DNA of 64,000 bases, from contig CP031964.1 of assembly GCA_003443635.1 (NCBI GenBank), positions 1,086,321 through 1,150,320 of the forward strand, in the 5' to 3' direction. The position numbers and the translations under genes were made by a program. Positions 31,488-38,866 of the stretch are shown here, piece by piece. The DNA is from Flavobacteriaceae bacterium. Its GTDB lineage: Bacteria > Bacteroidota > Bacteroidia > Flavobacteriales > Flavobacteriaceae. Position 1 is the stretch's first letter. Each line of letters begins with the position of its first letter. Below the pieces are notes generated by a model. The model searched no databases. It saw nothing but the letters and a program-made list of their open reading frames with translations, and was not told the DNA's origin.

Positions 31488-32639
31488 ATGAGAACAATTT
31501 TCACCTTACTTATTCTCACAATACTATACTCGTGTATTAATTCCTCAAAAGCAGACCAAAGCCAGCAGTCTGCCAATAATTTTTCACAAAACATTCTTTC
31601 TGAGAAATTTAAAGGAATGAATTATACAGGACCTGGTAGAGGCCCTTTAGGAACAGAACCTTTTTCATCAATGAAAGAAGTAGGTACAAACATTGTCGCA
31701 TTAGTCCCGGAAGCATCCCTTTTTCAAAATAACCTAAAAGTTGTTCATGATTTTGAAGGGCAGTGGTACGGAGAAACATCAACAGCTATACTAGAAGGGG
31801 TTAAGCAAGCGAAAGAAGTTGGATTAAAAATAATGTTAAAACCGCACTTAGAACCAGGAATAGATGTTTCGGATTGGGAACGTCCTGAAGTAGACTTTAC
31901 GGATAGTCTGTCTATTGTAGAATATGGTAAAAGTGCTAAGGAATTCTTTAATAAGGTAGATATTAAAGTTCGTAAAAGAACGAATTGGCGAGGAGATTTA
32001 ATGGCAAAAAATGATGATGACTGGTTACTCATAGCTAATGCTTATGAACAATATATTTTAAAGTACGCTGTTATGGCAGACTCAATAAATGCGGATGCGT
32101 TTTGCATCGGAACTGAATTAAAAGTAATGGCTTTAGAAAAGCCTGATTATTGGAGATCTTTAATTAAAAAAGTAAGAAAAATATATAAAGGCCCTATTAC
32201 CTATGCAGCCAACTGGGATAGTTTTGATCAAATTACGTTTTGGGATGATCTGGATTTTATCGGTATTGATGCTTATTTCCCATTGAGTGACAATAAAACA
32301 CCTCAGGTAGAAGAATTACTTATATCATGGCAACCTGTTAAGGATAGGATTGAGAAACTACAACGCAAAGTAGGGAAACCCATTGTTTTTACTGAATGGG
32401 GGTATGAGAGTGAAGATTATGCAGGGAAAACACCATGGGGATCTGAAGGTGAAGTAAATATTGAAACACAGGTTAACTTGTATGAAAGTACGTTTCAAAG
32501 CTTTTGGGACGAATCATGGTTTTTAGGTGTCTTTATATGGAGATGGTCTCCTCCAAATGAGTTAGGAAGCTCATACAATTTCACACCAAGAGGAAAGCAA
32601 ACCGAAACCGTAATAAAAGAATGGTTCAATAAAGAATAA
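31488..32639 (+). CDS. Glycoside hydrolase lipoprotein, GH113-like TIM barrel
   Basis: A predicted outer-membrane-directed lipoprotein: MRTIFTLLILTILYSC with lipid-acceptor Cys16. The open frame extends 44 codons upstream, but that part is the terminator repeat tail, so I start at ATG 31488 (383 aa). The catalytic part is a TIM barrel like GH113 beta-mannanases: KGMNYTG near the start, acid/base Glu210 in CIGTELK, IGIDAYFPL, and nucleophile Glu303 in FTEWGYE. Substrate is unknown; a beta-mannan or related glycan is the family-based guess. The next gene is convergent. Confidence 0.85.
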   Translation: MRTIFTLLILTILYSCINSSKADQSQQSANNFSQNILSEKFKGMNYTGPGRGPLGTEPFSSMKEVGTNIVALVPEASLFQNNLKVVHDFEGQWYGETSTAILEGVKQAKEVGLKIMLKPHLEPGIDVSDWERPEVDFTDSLSIVEYGKSAKEFFNKVDIKVRKRTNWRGDLMAKNDDDWLLIANAYEQYILKYAVMADSINADAFCIGTELKVMALEKPDYWRSLIKKVRKIYKGPITYAANWDSFDQITFWDDLDFIGIDAYFPLSDNKTPQVEELLISWQPVKDRIEKLQRKVGKPIVFTEWGYESEDYAGKTPWGSEGEVNIETQVNLYESTFQSFWDESWFLGVFIWRWSPPNELGSSYNFTPRGKQTETVIKEWFNKE

Positions 32640-32660
32640 AAATTTAATACTGAATAATTT

Positions 32661-33308
32661 TTATAATTCTCTAGCACTTATAATTTTAAGTTTTCCTTCT
32701 GCTACTGCAGAACACGATGCTGCATCATTTGGCGCAGTACTACTAGCTCCAGTTGTAACATCTAATACGACTTCAAATTCCTGATTTGGCACAGCTGCAG
32801 CTCTAAAAGTATGACTTGATAATGTTAATCCAGTAGCAGGATTTTCGATCAAGCCAATGACATTTAAACTATCATCAGCAATACTATGAGATAAAGGCGC
32901 CATTACTGCATTAATATTTGCATAGGCAGATGCAGGGCCATCTGTTATTTCAACTTTAGTTCTATACTCATAAGTTAAAGTTACTTCAATTCGTCCAGCT
33001 TGGCTTCCTCCAAATGTAACCTTATGACCTATTGCCCCTTCTCCAGTTGCTTTACCTAGCCCGTCAACTGCAGACGATGCAATAAAACTTCCTGTTTGAG
33101 TGTCAAAACTAGAACCAGCAATAGCATCAGAAGTGGTTACATTACTATTGCTTTCAGATTTATTAAACGATGGAGGCGTGTAAGTTCTACTCCATTTAGT
33201 TCTACCTCTTCTACGAGCTAAAAAAAACACTCCAATTATCAATAAGACGAGTAATAAAAAAATAAGAATATATTGTAGCATAAAACTTCTTTTTAATTGA
33301 TTATTCAA
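32661..33308 (-). CDS. Membrane-anchored protein of unknown function
   Basis: A 215-aa protein with one N-terminal transmembrane helix (YILIFLLLVLLIIGVFFLA) followed by a basic stop-transfer (RRRGRTKW), then a low-complexity Ser/Asn linker and a beta-rich domain with many Gly, Ala and Thr. The start could be nine codons further in (MLQYILIF, base 33281). No family recognised. It is convergent with the GH113-like gene, 21 nt apart. Confidence 0.7.
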   Translation of the reverse strand: MNNQLKRSFMLQYILIFLLLVLLIIGVFFLARRRGRTKWSRTYTPPSFNKSESNSNVTTSDAIAGSSFDTQTGSFIASSAVDGLGKATGEGAIGHKVTFGGSQAGRIEVTLTYEYRTKVEITDGPASAYANINAVMAPLSHSIADDSLNVIGLIENPATGLTLSSHTFRAAAVPNQEFEVVLDVTTGASSTAPNDAASCSAVAEGKLKIISAREL

Positions 33309-33503
33309 CTAAAGAAGATCAAGTTAATTGCTTAAGAGTCAAGACAGTAATCAAATATACAAAATAATATTAAACTTTAGTTATAGCGAAAATTAAAAAA
33401 TAGATGAGTGTTTTTTTATAACATTTAAATTAATTGATGGGTATTACAATCTCTAAGTTGTATGATTCAACATCATATACGTAGTGATACGTATTGTTTG
33501 ATA

Positions 33504-33689
33504 CTATATTTTGTTTTTAAATTTTGATTCCGTACTAAAAATTAATATTACTGAAGCCAAAATAATAAAAGAAGATATAATTAACGACCAATATTGTTTT
33601 GGTTCTGAAATATTAGAATAATCAACATTCAAGACACTTATAATACTTGAAATTATTATTAAAATTGATGCTAGGTTTCTTTTAATCAT
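33504..33689 (-). CDS. Small two-helix membrane protein, 61 aa
   Basis: MIKRNLASILIIISSIISVL forms one hydrophobic helix and WSLIISSFIILASVILIF a second, with a short polar loop and a basic tail. It lies about 40 nt downstream of the palindromic repeat at 33724-33828, the same layout as the neighbouring cassette genes, which supports it being a gene. Function unknown. Confidence 0.5.
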   Translation of the reverse strand: MIKRNLASILIIISSIISVLNVDYSNISEPKQYWSLIISSFIILASVILIFSTESKFKNKI

Positions 33690-33723
33690 TTTTTATCTAT
33701 TTGAGTGCTTTCCGCTAATGAAT

Positions 33724-33828
33724 GCCAACGTGTTGTGTATGGTTTCGTTGTATTAGGACTAATTTAGTAAACAAAAACGAACCAGAGGAAATTCCTTAGG
33801 ATTTTCCGAGTATACACAGAACTAACAA
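33724..33828. repeat. attC-like palindromic element A
   Basis: GCCAAC-gtgtt-GTGTAT at the left (GTGTAT 33735-33740) and ATACAC at 33812-33817 are inverted arms. An inner hairpin GGAAATTCC/GGATTTTCC lies at about 33787-33807. It shares GTGTATGGTT, TTAGTAAACAAAAACGAACCAGAGGAAAT-type core with element C. It separates the small gene 33504-33689 from the peptidase-like gene. The right end lacks a clear GTT, so it is a degenerate copy. Confidence 0.7.
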
Positions 33829-33843
33829 TTTTAACCACTGATT

Positions 33844-34650
33844 TTACTTTAACTGAAAATGTATGTGGTCGTCATGCCTCACAGCTTGGCAACCATGAAA
33901 TCTTACTTTCTCATTTCTTAAATTCAGTCGATTTTTTAAATGAGGTTCGATAAATAGTTTTTCAACCACATTTTGTTTAAGAATTAGATTTATTAATTCT
34001 AGAGTTCCTTTTTCTGAAAACTTTATGTCCTTATTAATTTTTCCAAAAGTTATGTATTTTGGAAAATCGTATTGCCAACTTCCTTTGTTTTTACAAATAG
34101 AAATTTGATCGTATTCTTTTTCAGTTGGACTTTCATAAGCTCCATAGCCACTTACTGAAAGTTTTTTGTTAGTGAGTTTTCCATTTTGATTTTCATAAAT
34201 GAGAGAAACATCTATTTTTTTTCCGTCGTTATGACTCAAATGTGGTAGTAAAGGGAATTTGTCAATAAATGGAAAGTTTGCATCTAGGTAAATCATTTTA
34301 ATCCCACTATTTCTTTTTTCAAATTCGTTGGCTATTCTACCAATTGCTTTGTTTAATTCAGGTTTAACATAATTTCTATTTGCTAGTTTATAAAAAAATG
34401 AATGAGCTTGTAAAAATTCCGTTTCTTTTATTTTTTCACGACCAAAAGTAGGAGCGAGGTTGGGTACAATCAAATATGTCGTAAATAAGTATAATGTTAC
34501 GAAAATTCCGATTCGCTTTAATCTTCTCTTTTTAGTTTTCTTTTTGATTAGAAGCAAAGAAAACAGATAAATTATTCCACCAATTTGAGTAACAGCAGTT
34601 AAAAGGATTATAATTATTATGTGAAGTATGATTTTCAACAGTATGTTCAA
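33844..34650 (-). CDS. Putative membrane-anchored LAS-type metallopeptidase
   Basis: A 268-aa protein with two hydrophobic N-terminal helices (IILHIIIIILLTAV; IGIFVTLYLFTTYLIV). In the outer domain the pattern SHNDGKKID has the spacing HxxGxxxD of LAS/M15 zinc peptidases. The C-terminus HGCQAVRHDDHIHFQLK supplies the expected HxH. The geometry suggests a murein endopeptidase or D,D-peptidase of the M15/M74 type, but the family is not recognised with certainty. The start codon is TTG at 34650; the frame has no ATG nearby. It lies between elements A and B. Confidence 0.62.
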   Translation of the reverse strand: MNILLKIILHIIIIILLTAVTQIGGIIYLFSLLLIKKKTKKRRLKRIGIFVTLYLFTTYLIVPNLAPTFGREKIKETEFLQAHSFFYKLANRNYVKPELNKAIGRIANEFEKRNSGIKMIYLDANFPFIDKFPLLPHLSHNDGKKIDVSLIYENQNGKLTNKKLSVSGYGAYESPTEKEYDQISICKNKGSWQYDFPKYITFGKINKDIKFSEKGTLELINLILKQNVVEKLFIEPHLKNRLNLRNEKVRFHGCQAVRHDDHIHFQLK

Positions 34651-34659
34651 CTTGTGACT

Positions 34660-34723
34660 AACGGTTTTGTGTATGATTTCGTTGTGAATTAGGTAACTAA
34701 TTTAGCAATTTTTTGTACATGTT
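34660..34723. repeat. attC-like palindromic element B
   Basis: AAC (34660-34662), six bases, GTGTAT (34669-34674), a central part, then GTACAT directly joined to GTT (34721-34723). The same order with almost the same spacing is seen in element C. It separates the peptidase-like gene from the MORN-type lipoprotein gene, both on the minus strand. Confidence 0.68.
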
Positions 34724-34745
34724 GTTGCCAAGTAGTGCTTATGTT

Positions 34746-35357
34746 TTAGAAATCATTTTCCGTCTCGTAATACATTTTCCCGTTTAGTGGAATCATAGTA
34801 CTTATTGTATAAGAATGAGAAAAAGAAATCTTTTGTAATTCATAAATCTTGTTTATTGTAACTCTGTCCCAATATTCCAATGGAATATTTTCTACAATTC
34901 CGAAAATCATTTTATCTCCACCTTGGCATCTTGTATCGACAGAATGTTCTTTAGGAACAAAATCAAGTGTAAAGTCCAATTCTCCATTTTCCTTAAAGTA
35001 TTTCCATTTTCCAATTCGGTAATAATAGAACACTCGGCAAGCTCCAGCTGTACAGCAATCTATATAAGAACTTATTTTATAATTTCCTTCTGCTGATAAA
35101 ATTCCATTTGAATTATATTCTTTCCATAAATCAAACTTTAAAAAACTAACATCATTATTTTCAACTGCCATTTTTCCAATTCCGATAACTGTTCCTTTTT
35201 TGTTTTTGAGCTCAATCAATGAATCTTTTTCAGGAATTCCATTTTCAAGTTCTCCATAAAGTTTGTCATCTTGAATAAAAACCCGATTCTGATGTAGGTT
35301 TTTAGTTCCACAACTAAAAATCAAAATAATTATTATGAGGCTTATCGTTTTGTTCAT
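34746..35357 (-). CDS. Lipoprotein with MORN-type repeats (YwqK-like)
   Basis: A 203-aa lipoprotein: MNKTISLIIIILIFSC with Cys16. The body has MORN-like strands (WKEYNSNGILSAEGNYK, GKWKYFKENGELD), as in proteins often annotated YwqK-family antitoxins, but there is no toxin gene beside it. A cysteine cluster (CCTAGAC) is notable. Probably periplasmic, function unknown. It is flanked by palindromic elements B and C; element C's GTT end lies 17 nt before its ATG. Confidence 0.7.
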   Translation of the reverse strand: MNKTISLIIIILIFSCGTKNLHQNRVFIQDDKLYGELENGIPEKDSLIELKNKKGTVIGIGKMAVENNDVSFLKFDLWKEYNSNGILSAEGNYKISSYIDCCTAGACRVFYYYRIGKWKYFKENGELDFTLDFVPKEHSVDTRCQGGDKMIFGIVENIPLEYWDRVTINKIYELQKISFSHSYTISTMIPLNGKMYYETENDF

Positions 35358-35372
35358 TCTCGCATTATTTAC

Positions 35373-35499
35373 AACATGTTTGTGTATGGTTAGTTGTGTT
35401 AGTTAAGAACTAAGTTAGCAAACAAAAACGAACCAGAGGAAATTTCGAAAGAATTTTCCAAGCAGGCTAGAAGCAGGCAATTAGCTATACACGTTAGGT
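35373..35499. repeat. attC-like palindromic element C
   Basis: AAC (35373-35375), six bases, GTGTAT (35382-35387), a 99-nt middle, ATACAC (35487-35492) joined to GTTAGGT (35493-35499). GTTAGGT matches the integron R' consensus GTTRRRY. The middle shares ACAAAAACGAACCAGAGGAA with element A and has its own inner hairpin (GGAAATT/AATTTTCC). Length 123-127 bp is inside the known attC range. Confidence 0.75.
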
Positions 35500-35577
35500 A
35501 CTAAAGATAATAAAAGGGCAGAAACGGCTTTCGAAGTTTTAGAGGATGTTACAAAAACATTGATAGAGAATATTTAA
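35500..35577 (+). pseudogene. Remnant of an arginase 3' end
   Basis: The 25 codons before TAA 35575-35577 read TKDNKRAETAFEVLEDVTKT and then LIENI. The intact arginase at 27331-28290 ends TKGNKMAETAFEVLDNVTST and then LQETLN. Both protein and DNA are clearly homologous (roughly three quarters identical by eye). No start or upstream arginase sequence is present; homology stops at the GTT of element C. Confidence 0.88.
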
Positions 35578-35619
35578 ATAATATATATAACAAACAACGG
35601 TGTAGTAGGAGGTTTCATT

Positions 35620-35967
35620 TTAATGCCAATCATACCCACAATATCTACATTGCTTAGCTGTTGGGGTTCTTGCTATTCCACCACAATTAGAACACGTATT
35701 CAACGCCAATTCATTGAAGTGTTCATTAAAAACCCTTGCTGCTGCATTCTTATGAAATTCTTGAATTCCATTTTTTAATAATTTTAAAACTTCCGGATCA
35801 CTCGAATTATCCCTTTCATAGGCAATAGTCATTTTCTCAACTCGATCCTTGTATGGTAGAAATTTCACCTGAGCTACATGATGTCTCATGGCTTTTTTCT
35901 CTACTTCGTTGTAAAAAGCTGTGCAATAAATTGAAATGTATTCTATAATATCTTCTTTATTTTTCAC
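35620..35967 (-). CDS. Small protein with C-terminal zinc ribbon
   Basis: A 115-aa protein. Residues 1-90 are helical and charged (KNKEDIIEYISIYCTAFYNEVE); the C-terminus has a rubredoxin/zinc-ribbon-type pair CSNCG and CRYCG with 12 residues between. No family recognised. Upstream of its ATG (in gene direction) lies GTTACCAGCAAT, closely similar to the GTTATCAGCAAT before the HEPN gene at 38944, which suggests it is also a cassette gene. Confidence 0.68.
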   Translation of the reverse strand: MKNKEDIIEYISIYCTAFYNEVEKKAMRHHVAQVKFLPYKDRVEKMTIAYERDNSSDPEVLKLLKNGIQEFHKNAAARVFNEHFNELALNTCSNCGGIARTPTAKQCRYCGYDWH

Positions 35968-36029
35968 TCTTATTGCTGGTAACGCCCTGCTAAATGTAGT
36001 TCAGTTTTTCAGAATGAAAAGATAATAAA

Positions 36030-36134
36030 TTCTTGAACAATAATTAGAGGAGTTAACTTCGAAATAATCTCGAATTATTGGTTATCAGCTAGCTTCGCGA
36101 AACGAAGTGTTTTATTAGATTGAGAATTCAAGAA
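36030..36134. other. Nested inverted repeats, possible structured RNA
   Basis: TTCTTGAA (36030-36037) pairs with TTCAAGAA (36127-36134). CAATAATT (36038-36045) pairs with AATTATTG (36073-36080). Between them on the right lies a separate hairpin CTTCG-cgaaa-CGAAG (36093-36107). Together they could form a three-way junction. Nature unknown: regulatory RNA or relic of a small mobile element. Confidence 0.5.
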
Positions 36135-36252
36135 ACAGAATCAAATTGCTTTTATATATTGTTTGGTTATAAAAAACTTCTTACATTTGAGATAGTCCTT
36201 TATGCGCTTCAGGACTAAAAATTAATTCCCCTTACATGATTAATTTGTTTGA

Positions 36253-36305
36253 ATAAATAGTGTAGCATGGCTACCTATTTAAGGTATGCTATCATATGTA
36301 TTTAT
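36253..36305. repeat. Bulged palindrome D
   Basis: ATAAATA (36253-36259)/TATTTAT (36299-36305), TAGCAT (36263-36268)/ATGCTA (36286-36291) and ACCT/AGGT form three stem parts separated by unpaired bases. Its reverse complement shares CATATGAT and GCATACC with element F at 40343-40400. The two lie in opposite orientation at the two ends of the defence region. Confidence 0.6.
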
Positions 36306-36334
36306 AATAATTAAAAAGTGTTTATATAATAGAT

Positions 36335-36353
36335 ATATACGTAATACGTATAT
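36335..36353. promoter_or_regulatory. Perfect palindrome upstream of the defence operon (operator candidate)
   Basis: ATATACGTA-a-TACGTATAT is a perfect 9-bp inverted repeat around one base, ending 25 nt before the first ATG of the operon. It has the form of a dimeric repressor site. A related sequence, ATACGTA-gtga-TACGTAT, occurs at about 33476-33494. Confidence 0.5.
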
Positions 36354-36378
36354 CCAATTGTTAACCACAAGCTGAAAA

Positions 36379-37635
36379 ATGAGAACTACAGAGATTAGAA
36401 AAATAATTGCCAAATCAGAAAACGCCGAATGGTTTAATACTATTGAGATATCAATTGAATACCCGAAAATTAATTTTTCCAGACGTTTTAAAGGAGTAAG
36501 TTCTATACACAGATTCCTGACCGAACAAGTCAAAGGTTGGGAAAAATATGGTAATAGCATCCCGAACGAATTGTCCAATTCAAAAAGATACTTTATAAAT
36601 CTAAAATCTCGAATAGAAAATTTTGTCGATTTAAGACAAAATGACCATCAAAGCAATTTAGTTAGTTATTGGAGAAATGAACAAACTCAATTACAAAGCT
36701 ATAATCAAAATAGTCCATTTTTTACTTACGATTCGCCACAAACCGAATTCCTAATTGATGTTCATAATAAATTCCCTTCTTCTTTTCAAGGAGCTTATCT
36801 TTTTACCATTGGTCAACATAGAACAAACAATAGGGACGAGCTGATTGGAGCAATTCTCGCCTATGAATTTGAATTAAAAGACCATACAGAGATTACTCAA
36901 AGAAGGGATAAAGAAAAGGCATCAATCAGTAGGTTAAGAAATGATTTTCAAAAACAAATTGTCAAATCAGAAAATGAACTCATCGAGCATCTAACAAATG
37001 CCAACAAAGAATATGAAAATTATGCTGGTAAAATAGATGAACTTAAAACCAACAAAGAGACAGCATTTGACGAGTGGTATAGTAAAATTCAGAATAAATT
37101 TTCAACATTTGATTCTGATTCAAAAAAGAAAATTTTAAATTTAGAAAACACTTATACAGAGAAACTTAAGCTCGAAAAACCTGCTCGTTATTGGAGCAAA
37201 AAATCTTCTAAATATTATAAAGATGCTAAAACTTCAAGAACTATAATTCTGTGGTTAGTTAGTTTATCGGCAATCTTTTTATCAGTATTATTGTTTACAT
37301 CACCAGATTGGATTTTTCAAAATGTATTTAATGGCAATACAACTGCGATTGTGAGATGGTCTTTAGTTTTCATCACATTAATTTCCTTATTGGCGTATGC
37401 AATAAGAGCATTGACCAAAGTTATGTTTAGTTCATTTCATTTGGCAAGAGACGCGGAAGAAAGACATACACTCACTTTCTTTTATTTAGCCTTATTGAAC
37501 GACACAACTGTAAGTGATGATGATAGGAAATTAATATTACAATCTTTATTTAGCAGAGTTGATACCGGGCTTTTAAAAGAAGATTCAGGACCAACAATGC
37601 CGAATGACTTTTTAAGCAAAATAATCAATAAGTAG
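36379..37635 (+). CDS. DUF6161-like membrane protein with coiled coil, first gene of a Panoptes-type operon
   Basis: A 418-aa protein. The N-terminal ~165 residues form a soluble domain (EWFNTIEISIEYPKINFSRR) that I recognise as DUF6161-like. Residues about 170-265 are a long charged coiled coil (EKASISRLRNDFQKQIVKSE). Two transmembrane helices follow (LWLVSLSAIFLSVLLF near 290; WSLVFITLISLLAYAI near 325), then a cytosolic C-terminus. Function unknown; DUF6161 proteins are uncharacterised to my knowledge. The next gene starts 7 nt after its stop and leads by overlaps into optE and optS, so it is very likely part of the same defence system. Confidence 0.78.
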   Translation: MRTTEIRKIIAKSENAEWFNTIEISIEYPKINFSRRFKGVSSIHRFLTEQVKGWEKYGNSIPNELSNSKRYFINLKSRIENFVDLRQNDHQSNLVSYWRNEQTQLQSYNQNSPFFTYDSPQTEFLIDVHNKFPSSFQGAYLFTIGQHRTNNRDELIGAILAYEFELKDHTEITQRRDKEKASISRLRNDFQKQIVKSENELIEHLTNANKEYENYAGKIDELKTNKETAFDEWYSKIQNKFSTFDSDSKKKILNLENTYTEKLKLEKPARYWSKKSSKYYKDAKTSRTIILWLVSLSAIFLSVLLFTSPDWIFQNVFNGNTTAIVRWSLVFITLISLLAYAIRALTKVMFSSFHLARDAEERHTLTFFYLALLNDTTVSDDDRKLILQSLFSRVDTGLLKEDSGPTMPNDFLSKIINK

Positions 37636-37642
37636 TCAAAAG

Positions 37643-37870
37643 TTGAGTTTAAAAGAAAAATCCGAAAAGCTTAAAGAATTGGTTTCCACTTATGATACCA
37701 AATGGTTTCTTGGTGATTTATCATTTGTAATTCATAGTGGTAGAGAAAGAGCTTTTGACCAATTAGGTCAACTTTCTTCACCAATGAGACAATTACATTA
37801 TTTAGCTGGACTTAATGTTTCAACTAATAAAGAAAATGGTGTGGATTATGTTTATAACCAAGAAAAATGA
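37643..37870 (+). CDS. 75-aa protein in the Panoptes-type operon (unrecognised)
   Basis: Starts with TTG at 37643 (MSLKEKSEKLKELVS); no ATG is available before residue 48, and an upstream stop lies close by. The product is soluble: an N-terminal charged helix, then WFLGDLSFVIHSGRERAF and SSPMRQLHYLAGLNVS, a pattern of short helices and turns. No family recognised. It is 7 nt behind the DUF6161 gene and its stop overlaps the optE ATG by 4 nt. Such tight coupling makes it a real and probably functional partner, perhaps an adaptor or regulator of the membrane proteins on either side. Confidence 0.7.
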   Translation: MSLKEKSEKLKELVSTYDTKWFLGDLSFVIHSGRERAFDQLGQLSSPMRQLHYLAGLNVSTNKENGVDYVYNQEK

Positions 37871-38496
37871 AGAAAGATGAATTAAAGCTAATTGTAACTA
37901 TTTCAATTGCATTAGCTACATTAATTGGAGTAGTATACATAGCTATACTAGATAAAAGATTTAATTTAACTGATGGATTAAAAGCTATTAGTTTTGGGAT
38001 AACTATTACAACTTTATTTTGGGCATTTTACTTTTCATATGGATGGAAATGGTGGATGTTAAATAAAATATTTTATCGACCAAACCTAAGTGGTACATGG
38101 TCTGGCACATTAAAGTCAGATTGGGAAGATGAAAATGGAGAAAAAGTTGGAGACATAGAGTTTTATCTAGTTATAAGACAAAGCTTTTTAAGAATTCATT
38201 TTACAACTTTTACAAATTCGTTTATTGGTATTTCATACTCGGAAACCATGGCTCTTAAAAAAGAAACTGGCCTAAAAAATGTAGCGTACTTGTATCGTAA
38301 AGAAACAAGTCAAGATGACAATGAAATTCTTCAAGAGGGAGCTACTGAACTTAGACTAATTGATTCAAATCCTAAAGAATTGGTTGGGAGATATTGGAGC
38401 AACCAAAAGACCAATGGAAAGATTAATGTTTCCTTTGTTTCAAGCGAAATTGTAGATTCTTTTAATGATGCTAAATCTTTGAAAAATAATGGGTAA
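37867..38496 (+). CDS. optE: 2TM beta-strand-rich effector, OptE/Cap15-like
   Basis: A 209-aa membrane protein with the Cap15/S-2TMbeta architecture: TM1 at about 7-28, TM2 at about 39-58, then a beta-rich domain starting YRPNLSGTWSGTL (70-82), the hallmark of the cyclic-nucleotide-binding barrel. In CBASS, Cap15 disrupts the inner membrane when it binds its ligand. In Panoptes, the related OptE is held inactive by cyclic dinucleotides made by OptS and kills the cell when phage proteins sequester them. The gene overlaps the upstream 75-aa gene by 4 nt and the mCpol gene by 8 nt. The pairing with mCpol, and the absence of any CD-NTase, decides for OptE over Cap15. Confidence 0.86.
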   Translation: MKKDELKLIVTISIALATLIGVVYIAILDKRFNLTDGLKAISFGITITTLFWAFYFSYGWKWWMLNKIFYRPNLSGTWSGTLKSDWEDENGEKVGDIEFYLVIRQSFLRIHFTTFTNSFIGISYSETMALKKETGLKNVAYLYRKETSQDDNEILQEGATELRLIDSNPKELVGRYWSNQKTNGKINVSFVSSEIVDSFNDAKSLKNNG

Positions 38497-38866
38497 CAAT
38501 ATATTTATTCGATTAGATGTAGACAATGCAGGCGACAGCATTGAATTAGCTTTGTTAGAATCTGACCCTAAGAAAGCTCAGCACGTGCATGATATGATTC
38601 AAGAAAACATCAACTTAATCGTAGATATGATTCAAGAAAAGCATACAAGAGTAGTACTTATGAAAGGGTCTGACGATATTTTATTCTCTGTTAATAAAAA
38701 TGAATTCGATATAAATTTCTTAAAAAAAGTCAAATCGGAATTTAAATTGAGAACAGGCTTCTCTATTAGTATTGGAGTTGGGTCAACTATAACTCAATGC
38801 TTGTTGAACTTACGAATTGCAAAAGTATCAGGAAAAGATAAAATAGTAGAAAGTAAAAACAGATAA
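38489..38866 (+). CDS. optS: Minimal CRISPR polymerase (mCpol), OptS-like cyclic-dinucleotide synthase
   Basis: A 125-aa single-domain nucleotidyl cyclase related to the Cas10 Palm/GGDEF fold. Visible motifs: metal-binding D10-V-D12 after strand 1 (IFIRLDVDNAGD), the GGDD-type turn as G60-S61-D62-D63 (LMKGSDDILF), SISIGVGST (92-100), and the C-terminal LRIAKVSGKDK (108-118), as in Cas10/GGDEF proteins. Known mCpol enzymes of Panoptes make 2',3'-linked cyclic di-AMP-type signals. It overlaps optE by 8 nt. Its TAA lies in the left arm (GATAAC) of element E, as in integron cassettes. Confidence 0.9.
   Translation: MGNNIFIRLDVDNAGDSIELALLESDPKKAQHVHDMIQENINLIVDMIQEKHTRVVLMKGSDDILFSVNKNEFDINFLKKVKSEFKLRTGFSISIGVGSTITQCLLNLRIAKVSGKDKIVESKNR

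Larger units (their letters stand above)
35968..36378. other. 411-nt divergent intergenic region
   Basis: It separates the minus-strand genes (to the left) from the plus-strand defence cassettes. It holds the nested inverted repeat at 36030-36134, the bulged palindrome D at 36253-36305, the TACGTA palindrome at 36335-36353 and a GTTAACCACAAG junction at 36359-36370. No convincing ORF is present. Confidence 0.7.

Noticed and set aside
33724-35499. Elements A-C as insertion sequences or MITEs
   Set aside because: No transposase and no visible target-site duplications; the constant AAC/GTT ends, variable middle and position between single genes fit recombination sites better. Not excluded without genome-wide data.
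35581-35619. Half-site AACGGTGTAG downstream of the zinc-ribbon gene as a further attC-like element
   Set aside because: AAC and GGTGTAG resemble the left arm, but no matching right arm was found nearby.
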